Below are positions 1-7,801 of a DNA stretch of 9,360 nt, piece by piece; positions within the stretch are counted from its first letter, which is position 1, and each line of letters begins with the position of its first letter. The position numbers and the translations under genes were made by a program. The notes beneath the pieces are model-generated. The model had not been told where the DNA came from. It did no database searches and saw nothing but the letters and a program-made list of their open reading frames with translations. The DNA is from Flavobacteriales bacterium (GTDB taxonomy: Bacteria; Bacteroidota; Bacteroidia; Flavobacteriales; Flavobacteriaceae): positions 1-9,360 of the forward strand of contig JALSTJ010000299.1 of the NCBI GenBank assembly GCA_026983815.1. The letters are read 5' to 3'.

Positions 1-597
1 GGTGCTTCTATTGTAATCTTAGGGGCGTTAGGAAAAATATTACACCGATCTATTTTGGGTATCCCCGGTGATGTTCTCTTGATGATAGGACTTGTAACAG
101 AAGCAATTGTATTTTTTGTTTCTGCATTTGAAAAACAAGATGAAGATTTGGATTGGTCTTTGGTTTACCCGGAATTAGCTGGTGATAAACCCAGAAAAAG
201 AAAAGACAGAACTGAAGCAGAAATTGAAGCTAAATTGTCTGAAAAATTAGATAAAATGCTTCAAGAAGCTCAATTGGATGCAAATTTGATGCGTAGATTA
301 GGTGATAGTATTAATCAATTACATGAAGCTGCCAAAAGTATGGAAGTTGCAACTGATGCTGCTGAACATACCCAAAAATATGCTACTGAATTGAAAGCCG
401 CATCCACTTATTTGGAAAGTTTAAATGAAATGTATGACAAACAATTACAAAGCGTTTCCAGCAATGTAGCAGCCAATGAAGAAACCGCTGCATATGCTGA
501 AGCACTTAAAGAAAATATGGCTAAACTCAAAGATAATTTGGCTAATTTAAATTCTGTTTATGGCGGTATGCTTTCAGCCATGAAAGTTGAAAAATAA
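1..597 (+). CDS. gldL: GldL, gliding motility / type IX secretion motor protein (5' partial)
   Basis: GldL is the inner-membrane stator-like subunit of the proton-driven motor that powers type IX secretion and gliding with GldM. The reading frame is open from base 1, so the start lies upstream; 198 residues are present. Two membrane segments are visible: the end of the first (GASIVILGALGK) and a second (about fragment residues 21-43). They are followed by a long charged, helical cytoplasmic tail rich in Glu, Lys and Ala. From memory of Flavobacterium johnsoniae GldL, its functional residues Lys27, His30, Glu49 and Glu59 match fragment K12, H15, E34 and E44 with identical spacing. This implies only about 15 residues are missing. 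The TTG at 55 falls inside the conserved membrane hairpin and is not a credible start. gldM follows after 56 bases, and gldK would be expected just upstream. Confidence 0.95.
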   Translation, partial: GASIVILGALGKILHRSILGIPGDVLLMIGLVTEAIVFFVSAFEKQDEDLDWSLVYPELAGDKPRKRKDRTEAEIEAKLSEKLDKMLQEAQLDANLMRRLGDSINQLHEAAKSMEVATDAAEHTQKYATELKAASTYLESLNEMYDKQLQSVSSNVAANEETAAYAEALKENMAKLKDNLANLNSVYGGMLSAMKVEK

Positions 598-653
598 GAA
601 TTTATTTCTTATTAATTTATTAATTTAATTATTAACCTTAAATAACTACAAGA

Positions 654-2213
654 ATGGCAGGAGGTAAATTATCAGCAAGACAGAAGATGATCAATTTAAT
701 GTATTTGGTCTTTATTGCAATGCTGGCACTTCAAATGGGTAAGAAAGTATTAAGTGCTTTCGGAGAATCAGGTGAAGAAATGGAAACAGCAGCACAAATT
801 AAACAAAGATCAAATTCAAGTTTATTGAATCAACTGGCAATAAGTGCTAAAGAGCAACCAGAAAAATATGGAAAAAAATACGAAACTGCACAGGTTTTGG
901 AATCTAAAACCAACGAGTTCGTAAAATACATGAAAGATGTAAAAAATTCTATTCTTGCAAAAGAAAAGAAGGCTATTGATAAAAAAACCGGAAAATTGGA
1001 TTATGAAAAATTGGATAGACCTACAACTGTAGATGAAATGTTTTTCCATAATGGAAAAATAACCAAAGCCGGGAAAGAATTTCAACAAAAAATTGAAGAT
1101 TATAGAAATTTTCTATTAAGTATTGCAGGACAAGGAGAAATTAAAAATAATGTTCTGAAAAGGTTTAATACTGATGATGTAAAACATGGAAAAAAAGGAT
1201 TGGAAAAATGGCTATATGCCAATTTTGAAGGTTTCCCTGCAGTTGCATCACTATTTAAATTGGATAACTATGTAAACAAAGCCCGAGAAACTGAAAATGA
1301 AATATTAACAGGAATGATTAGTGGACAGATGAAAAAAGATATTTCAGTTTCAAACTATGAACCAGTTGTAGTTTTAGAAAAATCAGCTTATTTCCCGGGA
1401 GAAAAAGTTAAAGGAAAAATTGCGTTGGGACGTGTAGATAGTACCATGTCTTTCAAAGAAGTAATTGTCGGAGGAAAAAAAGTTCCCAAAGATTTACTAA
1501 GTCATGGTTATGTTGAGCTTAACTTGCCTGCAGGAAATGTAGGCGAAAAAGATGTAAAAGGAAAAATAGTTTTTGAAGAAGAAGGAAAAGATGTAGAACT
1601 TCCTTTTGTGGTAACCTATGCAGTAATTCCTGTTCCTAATCATGCAGTAATTTCTGCTGATAAAATGAATGTATTATATCGTGGTGTATCCAATCCCTTA
1701 TCTATTTCAATTCCCGGCGTACCTGATAACAAAGTATCAGTTTCTGCGCCTGGGATCAGAAAAATTAAACCCGGAAAATATGTTATTGATGTAACAGGAT
1801 ACAAAGGAAAAACTGTGGATATTAAAGTTCGTGGTGTAGCTAATGGTAAACCTGTTTCAGATAGTAAAACCTTCCGTGTAAAAAATATCCCTCCGCCACT
1901 TGGTACCGTCAGAGGAGAAACCGGAATGGTAAAAATGCCTAAAAGAAACTTGGAAGTTTCCACTATTGGTGCAACACTTCCCGATTTTGATTTTGATATT
2001 AAATTAGGCGTAAGAAGTTTTGATTTTAAAGTGCCTGGACAACCTACATTAAGAGTAAATGGAACAAGATTAAACAGTAAAGCTAAATCTTTATTACGTC
2101 ATGTTAAAAGAGGACAAACCGTTCAAATATATAATATCAATGCATTCTTAAAAGGAAAATCCGGATATAAAATCAAAAAGGTTGCACCGGTTATTGTTGA
2201 GATAGCAAACTAA
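654..2213 (+). CDS. gldM: GldM, gliding motility / type IX secretion motor protein
   Basis: GldM is a single-pass inner-membrane protein. Its dimer passes through the GldL ring and extends across the periplasm to the GldK/GldN ring, transmitting motion driven by the proton gradient. The 519-residue length is close to that of known family members. The N-terminus MAGGKLSARQKMINLMYLVF is the family signature, and Arg9, which pairs with the GldL membrane glutamate in the known structure, is present. One membrane helix spans about residues 14-30. The rest should be periplasmic: a helical domain to about residue 220, then beta-rich domains (a stretch starting near YEPVVVLEKSAYFPGE and Lys/Gly/Val-rich segments to the end). 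These domain limits are estimates from the known fold. The signature fixes the ATG start. No Shine-Dalgarno is seen upstream (ACTACAAGA), as is usual in Bacteroidota. gldN follows after 46 bases, so all three genes are probably one transcript. Confidence 0.97.
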   Translation: MAGGKLSARQKMINLMYLVFIAMLALQMGKKVLSAFGESGEEMETAAQIKQRSNSSLLNQLAISAKEQPEKYGKKYETAQVLESKTNEFVKYMKDVKNSILAKEKKAIDKKTGKLDYEKLDRPTTVDEMFFHNGKITKAGKEFQQKIEDYRNFLLSIAGQGEIKNNVLKRFNTDDVKHGKKGLEKWLYANFEGFPAVASLFKLDNYVNKARETENEILTGMISGQMKKDISVSNYEPVVVLEKSAYFPGEKVKGKIALGRVDSTMSFKEVIVGGKKVPKDLLSHGYVELNLPAGNVGEKDVKGKIVFEEEGKDVELPFVVTYAVIPVPNHAVISADKMNVLYRGVSNPLSISIPGVPDNKVSVSAPGIRKIKPGKYVIDVTGYKGKTVDIKVRGVANGKPVSDSKTFRVKNIPPPLGTVRGETGMVKMPKRNLEVSTIGATLPDFDFDIKLGVRSFDFKVPGQPTLRVNGTRLNSKAKSLLRHVKRGQTVQIYNINAFLKGKSGYKIKKVAPVIVEIAN

Positions 2214-2259
2214 TTATATCAACAGTTAAATTGAAATTAAAAAAAATAAAAGTGAACTC

Positions 2260-3147
2260 ATGAAAAAAGTTTTATTAATAATTGTTTTATTGCTGGCAGG
2301 AAATCAAATCTCTGCTCAATTCAATATCTTAAATGCAAAAGACCCTTCTGAAATCGGCAAAAAAACCGAGAAACAAAAGATTATGGATTATAGCAAACCT
2401 CTTCCCTATCCTTATACGGATGATAGAGATATCCTTTGGGGAAAGCAAGTTTGGGAAAGAATTGATTTGGATGAAAGATTTAATCTACCTTTATACTATC
2501 CCACAGATACATTAGCAGCTATGCCTAATGTTCGATCATTGTTTGATGCGTTATATACAGGCATTAAAAGTGGAAAAATTACCAAAATTTATGCGGATAG
2601 TTATTTTACAGAAAAATTAAGTCTTAAGGATATCCAAGAAAGAATGATTGCCGTAGATACAACTGATGCAGGTATGGATCAATATAATGATGAAGGAAAA
2701 GTAGATCAGCAGTACATCAATGTATATCATGTAAATTCAGAAACTGTAGAAGAATATCATACCCGTGGAATGTGGTATTTTGATGCTCGTTATGGTGAAC
2801 TTAAATACAGACTCTTAGGTATTGCACCCGTAGCCTTTGACCCTAAAGGAATGGCTGCAGGAATGGAACCTGATTTGGTTGAAGTTTTCTGGGTATTCTA
2901 TCCGGATGCAAGAGAAACATTGCACGATTTCTATGCTTTCAATACCCGTAATACGGTTAGACCCATAGACTATGACCATTTACTCAATGCCAGAAGATTC
3001 TCAGGCATAATATATAAAGAAGATAATGCTTACGGCGATAGAGAAATTAAGGATTATATTCATGATAATGCATTGAGACAATTATTAGAATCACAAAAAA
3101 TTAAAGAGAAAATTCGTGAATACGAAGAAGATATGTGGAATTATTAA
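2260..3147 (+). CDS. gldN: GldN, gliding motility / type IX secretion periplasmic protein
   Basis: GldN (PorN in Porphyromonas) is a periplasmic component that binds the lipoprotein GldK/PorK ring beneath the outer membrane and receives the GldM rod. The 295-residue product starts with a signal peptide (MKKVLLIIVLLLAGNQISA), with likely signal peptidase I cleavage before Gln20. Family-typical blocks include DDRDILWGKQVWERIDLDE near residues 54-72, NLPLYYP near 75-81, a LFDALYTGI block with a following YADSYFTE, and a C-terminal part with EVFWVFYPDARE, NARRFSGIIY and a charged tail ending EEDMWNY. The start follows an A-rich leader with no Shine-Dalgarno. It is the last gene of the gld block: an intrinsic terminator begins 26 bases after the stop. 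No second gldN-like gene (gldO of F. johnsoniae) is present in the window. Confidence 0.96.
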   Translation: MKKVLLIIVLLLAGNQISAQFNILNAKDPSEIGKKTEKQKIMDYSKPLPYPYTDDRDILWGKQVWERIDLDERFNLPLYYPTDTLAAMPNVRSLFDALYTGIKSGKITKIYADSYFTEKLSLKDIQERMIAVDTTDAGMDQYNDEGKVDQQYINVYHVNSETVEEYHTRGMWYFDARYGELKYRLLGIAPVAFDPKGMAAGMEPDLVEVFWVFYPDARETLHDFYAFNTRNTVRPIDYDHLLNARRFSGIIYKEDNAYGDREIKDYIHDNALRQLLESQKIKEKIREYEEDMWNY

Positions 3148-3173
3148 TAAAACTTTTTTCAGACAATAAATTT

Positions 3174-3203
3174 AGCATCCCGAAATTTCGGGATGCTTTT
3201 TTT
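3174..3203 (+). terminator. Rho-independent terminator after gldN
   Basis: A perfect palindrome at 3175-3196 (arm GCATCCCGAAA and its exact complement), extended by an A-T pair at 3174/3197, is followed by an unbroken run of seven T (3197-3203). The core has GCATCCC paired with GGGATGC, very GC-rich for this DNA. The tract on the opposite strand is not a clean T run, so it should mainly work on + strand transcripts, ending the gld operon and separating it from prfA. Confidence 0.93.
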
Positions 3204-3219
3204 ATACCAACAAAAAGCT

Positions 3220-3227
3220 TATTTTTG
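3220..3227 (+). promoter_or_regulatory. Putative Bacteroidota -7 promoter element for prfA operon
   Basis: TATTTTTG matches the Bacteroidota primary-sigma -7 consensus TAnnTTTG. It lies between the gldN terminator and the prfA start, so transcription would begin within roughly 10 bases of the ATG and give a very short leader. A matching TTG at the -33 position is not evident. AT-rich DNA makes chance matches common; position is the main support. Confidence 0.5.
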
Positions 3228-3241
3228 TAAAAAATAAATCT

Positions 3242-4318
3242 ATGAAAGATAAATTTCAAATCATAAAAAACAGATTTGACGAAGTATCCGATTTAATCAT
3301 ACAACCCGATATTATTAATGACCAAAAAAAATATATCGAACTCAATAAAGAATATAAAGATTTGAATAAACTCATAAAAAAAATTAATCTTTATGAAATG
3401 TTGGAAGATAATATAAAAGAGGCCAAAGAAATTCTCAAAGAAGAAAAAGATCCTGAGATGCTTCAAATGGCTAAAGAGCAACTGGAAGAGTCTGAAAATG
3501 AATTGAAAGAAACCGAAGAAGAAATCAAAATGATGATGATCCCCAAAAATCCGGAGGATTCTAAAAATGTCATTGTAGAAATAAGAGCCGGAACCGGTGG
3601 TGATGAAGCAAGTATTTTTGCAGGAGATTTATACCGCATGTATTCCAAATACGCAGATAAGAAAGGTTGGAAAACTGAAATTGTTGATTATAACGAAGGA
3701 ACTTCAGGAGGATTTAAAGAAATGATTTTTAAAATTTCTGGAGAAGATGTTTATGGAACCATGAAATACGAAGCCGGAGTGCATCGCGTTCAAAGAGTTC
3801 CTCAAACCGAAACTCAAGGTAGAGTGCATACCTCAGCTGCAACCGTAATGGTTTTGCCGGAAGCGGAAGAATTTGATGTTGAAATTCATCCCAATGATAT
3901 CCGTAAAGATTTGTTTATGTCATCAGGTCCCGGAGGTCAGTCTGTAAACACGACCTACTCTGCCGTTCGTTTAACACATATTCCTACGGGAATTGTCGCA
4001 CAATGTCAAGACCAAAAATCACAACATAAAAATTATGAAAAAGCACTATCCGTTTTACGTTCACGGCTTTATGAAATGGAATTAAAAAAACGTCAGGAAC
4101 AAGATGCTGCCTTTAGAAAATCAATGGTTTCCAGTGGCGATCGATCTGCCAAAATCAGAACATATAATTATCCGCAAGGACGAGTTACAGATCATCGTAT
4201 TAATCTGACTTTATACGATTTGAACAATATCACCAATGGAGATTTAGATAAAATTATCGAAGCTCTGAGATTGGCTGATAATGCAGAAAAACTAAAAGCT
4301 ACCGGAGAACAACTGTAA
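3242..4318 (+). CDS. prfA: Peptide chain release factor 1 (RF1)
   Basis: RF1 is a cytoplasmic ribosome-binding factor that recognises UAA and UAG stop codons and triggers release of the finished peptide. The 358-residue length is normal. An N-terminal coiled helical region (about residues 1-100, very Lys/Glu-rich) is followed by the core block VEIRAGTGGDEASIFAGDLY near 112-131. The codon-recognition tripeptide is PQT at 187-189 in RVPQTETQGR. This fits the RF1 PxT pattern rather than SPF of RF2 and decides between the two. The catalytic GGQ is at 231-233, and its Gln is normally methylated by PrmC. The family block QDQKSQHKNYEKAL follows. It is the first gene after a terminator and a promoter-like element, with one base between its stop and the next start. 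Every complete gene in the window ends in TAA or TGA; none uses TAG, the codon only RF1 reads. Confidence 0.97.
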   Translation: MKDKFQIIKNRFDEVSDLIIQPDIINDQKKYIELNKEYKDLNKLIKKINLYEMLEDNIKEAKEILKEEKDPEMLQMAKEQLEESENELKETEEEIKMMMIPKNPEDSKNVIVEIRAGTGGDEASIFAGDLYRMYSKYADKKGWKTEIVDYNEGTSGGFKEMIFKISGEDVYGTMKYEAGVHRVQRVPQTETQGRVHTSAATVMVLPEAEEFDVEIHPNDIRKDLFMSSGPGGQSVNTTYSAVRLTHIPTGIVAQCQDQKSQHKNYEKALSVLRSRLYEMELKKRQEQDAAFRKSMVSSGDRSAKIRTYNYPQGRVTDHRINLTLYDLNNITNGDLDKIIEALRLADNAEKLKATGEQL

Positions 4319-4319
4319 A

Positions 4320-5108
4320 ATGATTATTCAAGATCAAATCAATAGAGAATTATCTATAACAAATAATCCGCAAAGGATTGTCTCTTTGGTTCCTTCCATT
4401 ACATACACTCTTTCGGATTTCGGACTCAACAAAGAGGTAAAGGGTATTACCCGTTTTGATAAATTTTTACCATATTCTAAAAAAGAAAAAATAATTATTG
4501 GAGGAACAAAAGATGTCAAGATAGATAGAATAAAGGATATCAATCCGGACATAATTTTGGCTAACAAAGAGGAAAATACTAAAGAAATTGTCGAAACATT
4601 GGAAAAAATTGCTCCTGTTTTCGTTTCAGATATCAAAAATTATACGGATAATTCTGATTTTATTAAAAAAATAGGAACTATTTTCCAAAAACAAGAATTG
4701 GCTCATAAATATATACAAGATATTGAAAATTTACGAAATCAATTGCAACAACCAAACCAAGAACCTGTCCGAGCAATTTATTTGATTTGGAAAAAACCAT
4801 GGATGACAGTTGGAGGAGATACATTTATAAATGAAGTGATGAAAATTGGAGGATTTGAAAACTTATATCAGAACCAAAAAAGGTATCCCGAAACTTCTAT
4901 TAAAGAAATGCAAGAATTACATCCGGAAATCATTTTACTATCATCCGAACCCTATCCATTCAAAGAAAAAGAGCAAAAAGAATTGCAAAGTTTGTTTCCA
5001 AATACCCAAATAAAACTAGTAGAAGGAGAAGCTTTTACATGGTTTGGAACTTACCCCTTGAAAGGGTTTGAATATTTATTAAAACTCAAACAGAAATCAA
5101 ATGCATAA
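4320..5108 (+). CDS. TroA/BtuF-like helical backbone metal/cobalamin-binding protein, no signal peptide
   Basis: This protein resembles the substrate-binding components of cobalamin, heme or iron-siderophore ABC importers (class III, helical backbone fold). Recognisable blocks are RIVSLVPSITYTL (residues 19-31), GGTKDVKIDRIKDINPDIIL (61-80), a central hydrophilic helix region (about 105-145) that could be the linker helix, VGGDTFINEVMKIGGFEN (164-181), PEIILLSSEPYPF (202-214) and a C-terminal EAFTWFGTYPLKGFEYLL. At 262 residues it is the size of a mature binding protein. However, it has no signal peptide or lipobox, and the start is pinned by prfA ending one base earlier. It is therefore predicted to be cytoplasmic. 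No permease or ATPase gene lies nearby. Its last 8 bases overlap mazG. Fold assignment is fairly sure; ligand and role are unknown, and BtuF-like transport should not be assumed. Confidence 0.82.
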   Translation: MIIQDQINRELSITNNPQRIVSLVPSITYTLSDFGLNKEVKGITRFDKFLPYSKKEKIIIGGTKDVKIDRIKDINPDIILANKEENTKEIVETLEKIAPVFVSDIKNYTDNSDFIKKIGTIFQKQELAHKYIQDIENLRNQLQQPNQEPVRAIYLIWKKPWMTVGGDTFINEVMKIGGFENLYQNQKRYPETSIKEMQELHPEIILLSSEPYPFKEKEQKELQSLFPNTQIKLVEGEAFTWFGTYPLKGFEYLLKLKQKSNA

Positions 5109-5889
5109 CAAACAAGAAAAATTAGAAGCATTTTCAAAATTATTAGATATTATGGATGATCTACGTGTGGGTTGTCCCTGGGATAAAAAACAAACTTTTG
5201 ATAGTTTGAGAAATCTTACTATTGAAGAAGTTTATGAATTGGCAGATGCCATCATCGAAAAAAATCCCGAAGAAATCAAAAAAGAACTCGGAGATTTATT
5301 ACTTCATATTGTTTTTTATGCTAAATTAGGGTCAGAAAAAGGTTATTTTGATATTGCAGACGTTGCCCAAGCTATTAATGAAAAATTGATTTTCAGACAT
5401 CCACACATTTATGGTGATGTCAAAGTAAAAGATGATAAAGAAGTCAAAGAAAATTGGGAAAAACTCAAACTCAAAGAAGGAAAAAATTCGGTTTTGGAAG
5501 GGGTTCCCAAATCTTTGCCGGCGATGGTAAAAGCTATGCGATTACAAGAAAAAGCCAAAGGAGTTGGATTTGATTGGGAACATCAAGAACAAGTTTGGGA
5601 AAAAGTGCTGGAAGAGCTAAATGAGTTCAAAACTGAAGTAGATCGTCAAGACCCAAAAAAAATGGAAGAAGAATTTGGGGATGTATTATTTTCTTTGATT
5701 AACTATGCCAGATTTGCAGGAATAGACCCCGAGGCTGCTTTGGAAAAAACCAATAAGAAATTTATAAAAAGATTTCAAATTTTGGAAAATAAAATCAAAG
5801 AAGAAGGAAAAGATTTAAAAAATATGAATATTGACGAGATGGAACAATATTGGCAAAAAGCTAAAAAATCCATTGATGAAAATAAATAA
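5101..5889 (+). CDS. mazG: MazG nucleoside triphosphate pyrophosphohydrolase
   Basis: MazG hydrolyses (d)NTPs to the monophosphate and pyrophosphate. It is thought to clear abnormal nucleotides and, in E. coli, to temper the ppGpp stress response. The 262-residue protein has the usual two tandem MazG domains. The first carries GCPWDKKQTFDSLRNLTIEE near residues 24-43, then the metal-binding pattern EExxE (42-46) and ELGD (62-65). After FRHPHIYGD (98-106), the second repeats the pattern with EELNE (171-175) and EEFGD (190-194), followed by LFSLINYAR. All acidic metal ligands appear present in both copies. The start ATG lies inside the preceding gene (8-base overlap) and the 3' end overlaps the kinase gene by 14 bases, suggesting translational coupling on both sides. 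Confidence 0.96.
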   Translation: MHNKQEKLEAFSKLLDIMDDLRVGCPWDKKQTFDSLRNLTIEEVYELADAIIEKNPEEIKKELGDLLLHIVFYAKLGSEKGYFDIADVAQAINEKLIFRHPHIYGDVKVKDDKEVKENWEKLKLKEGKNSVLEGVPKSLPAMVKAMRLQEKAKGVGFDWEHQEQVWEKVLEELNEFKTEVDRQDPKKMEEEFGDVLFSLINYARFAGIDPEAALEKTNKKFIKRFQILENKIKEEGKDLKNMNIDEMEQYWQKAKKSIDENK

Positions 5890-7801
5890 ATTTTACATAT
5901 TATTTTTATTATTTATTTTATCCTTTTCTATACAAGGACAAAATAATTTTCACATTGTAGATTCTTTGATAAATCACCATATAAAAAAATACAATCTTTT
6001 ATTTTCAAAACTTCATTACATCAATCGTGATACGCTTGCACTTCAATATTTACTTAAAAAGAGCAAAGAAAAAAATTTTTTGGAAGGCCAAGTTTATGCG
6101 CTAAATATGCTTGGAAAACAGGCACGTATTCATACAAATTATGCACAATCATTGAAATACTATACCAAAGCTTTAAGATTGGCTCATCAACTTTCAGACA
6201 AAAGTTTTGAAATCCATACATTAAATATGATAGGAGTAGTTTACCGGAGAATGGATGCTGTAAAATCAGCCTTGGAATACCATGATAAAGCATTGGAGCT
6301 GGCAATGAAACAATATCCCAAGAACAAAGAAATAGAAGAAAATATTGCCATTTCACACAACAGCATTGGAAATATATATTTGCTTTTGGAAAAAGAAGAC
6401 TTGGCAATGAATCACTTTAAAAAAGCTTTGGAAATAGAAAAAAAATATAAAAACAAATTAGGACTTGCCATTAATTATCAAAATATTGGCGGAATTTATG
6501 AAAATAAAGGAAATTCGGAAAAAGCTCTGGAATATTACAAACGTTCTTTAATATATAATGACTCTATCAATTCCTCAGTAGGGAAAATTATTTGTAAAAC
6601 CAGTATTGCAAATGTATTATTGAAGCAAGATAAACCTAAAGTAGCTTTGAAAATTTTAGAACCCATTGTAAAAACTGCAGAAAAACTCGGAGACAAATAT
6701 TATATTGCCGATGTCTATTACAATTATGGCAAAATGCTTTTGAAAAATGGAAAAAAACAAGAAGGAAAAAAATATCTCTTAAAAAGTCTGGAAATAAGCA
6801 GAAACAAAAAATTTCCAAGTATTTCCGCTGAAATTTATAAAGAATTGTCTCAATTGTATGAAGAAAAATATCCTGATAAAGCTCTGAAATACTATAAATT
6901 ATATAATCAGGAACAAAAAAAAGTATACAATGAAAAAAACCGTCAATTAGTTTCAGATTTAATTTTAAAACAGCTCAAGAAAGAATCTCAAAATAAGATT
7001 GAGAGATTAGACCAAGTTAACAAACAAGTAACGAAAAAACTCAAACGCAGTAAAAACACACTGTATTTTACATTTCTTTTTCTTACATTATTAGGGATAT
7101 TGGTATTGATTCTATACAAACAAAACCAACTAAAAAATGAAAGAAAGCTCATGTATATGGAACAAAATCTCTTAAGGGCTCAGATGAATCCTCATTTTAT
7201 ATTCAATTCCCTGAATTCCATTAAACTTTATATCATACACAATCGTTCAAAAGATGCCATCTCATTTTTAAGCAAATTTGCCAGGTTAATACGAATTATT
7301 TTACAATCTACACGAGATAAGGAAATGAGCTTAAGCGAAGAAATCGAGATGATTAAATTATATGTTTCTATTGAAAATATTCGTATGAATAACACCGTAG
7401 AATTTCAAATGGATATAGATCCAAATTTGGATACTGAAAATATAAAAATTCCTTCATTACTCACCCAACCATTTATTGAAAATGCTCTCTGGCATGGACT
7501 TTCACACAAAACTGAAGGAGATAGAAAATTGAGCATCAGGATTTATCCTGAAAATGAAGAAAAAATATTCATCGAAATTGAAGATAATGGAATCGGAAGA
7601 AAAAGAGCAGAAGCTATTAAAAAATCAAGAATCTTTAATAAAAAATCCTTGGGTATCAATCTTTCCAGTGAAAGATTAAGATTGTTTAGCAAAACTTCCA
7701 AAGAAAATTTTAAAATCCGATTTATCGATTTATTTGATTCAGATGGAAATCCTACAGGAACACGAGTAATTATTGAAATACCCTTTTCCCCAAACAAATG
7801 A
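5876..7801 (+). CDS. LytS/YehU-type sensor histidine kinase with periplasmic TPR region
   Basis: This is a membrane sensor kinase of about 641 residues. The chosen ATG at 5876 starts MKINKFYILFLLFILSFSIQG, a clear signal peptide or membrane anchor. An upstream in-frame ATG at 5831 would put a charged, unrelated 15-residue leader, read from mazG coding sequence, in front of it. Residues about 75-350 hold a series of TPR-like helical repeats (for example HNSIGNIYLLLEKEDLAMNH and INYQNIGGIYENKGNSEKAL). A coiled-coil-like charged stretch follows, then a membrane helix at about 395-414 (LYFTFLFLTLLGILVLILYK). The kinase core follows: NPHFIFNSLNS with the phospho-acceptor His near 440, the N-box QPFIENALWHGL near 531-542, and the nucleotide-binding DNGIGR near 570-575. 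By topology the TPRs should be periplasmic. Such kinases usually pair with a LytTR response regulator, but none is in the window. It overlaps mazG by 14 bases and coaX by 4. Confidence 0.92.
   Translation: MKINKFYILFLLFILSFSIQGQNNFHIVDSLINHHIKKYNLLFSKLHYINRDTLALQYLLKKSKEKNFLEGQVYALNMLGKQARIHTNYAQSLKYYTKALRLAHQLSDKSFEIHTLNMIGVVYRRMDAVKSALEYHDKALELAMKQYPKNKEIEENIAISHNSIGNIYLLLEKEDLAMNHFKKALEIEKKYKNKLGLAINYQNIGGIYENKGNSEKALEYYKRSLIYNDSINSSVGKIICKTSIANVLLKQDKPKVALKILEPIVKTAEKLGDKYYIADVYYNYGKMLLKNGKKQEGKKYLLKSLEISRNKKFPSISAEIYKELSQLYEEKYPDKALKYYKLYNQEQKKVYNEKNRQLVSDLILKQLKKESQNKIERLDQVNKQVTKKLKRSKNTLYFTFLFLTLLGILVLILYKQNQLKNERKLMYMEQNLLRAQMNPHFIFNSLNSIKLYIIHNRSKDAISFLSKFARLIRIILQSTRDKEMSLSEEIEMIKLYVSIENIRMNNTVEFQMDIDPNLDTENIKIPSLLTQPFIENALWHGLSHKTEGDRKLSIRIYPENEEKIFIEIEDNGIGRKRAEAIKKSRIFNKKSLGINLSSERLRLFSKTSKENFKIRFIDLFDSDGNPTGTRVIIEIPFSPNK

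Noticed and set aside
601..653. A/T-rich repeats (ATTAATTTATTAATTTAATTATTAA-like) between gldL and gldM as a regulatory repeat
   Set aside because: It is low-complexity A/T sequence in a short operon gap, with no clear promoter motif or stable hairpin.
1640..1963. 107-codon open frame on the minus strand inside gldM
   Set aside because: It lies wholly opposite a well-supported conserved gene, has no recognisable motif and looks like an antisense shadow; the same applies to the other minus-strand frames.
2333..2515. 60-codon + strand frame inside gldN
   Set aside because: It is out of frame within a conserved gene, has no family resemblance and no start context of its own.
5831..5875. Longer N-terminus for the histidine kinase starting at the ATG at 5831
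   Set aside because: It would place 15 residues read out of frame from mazG coding sequence before a clear signal peptide that starts at the ATG at 5876.
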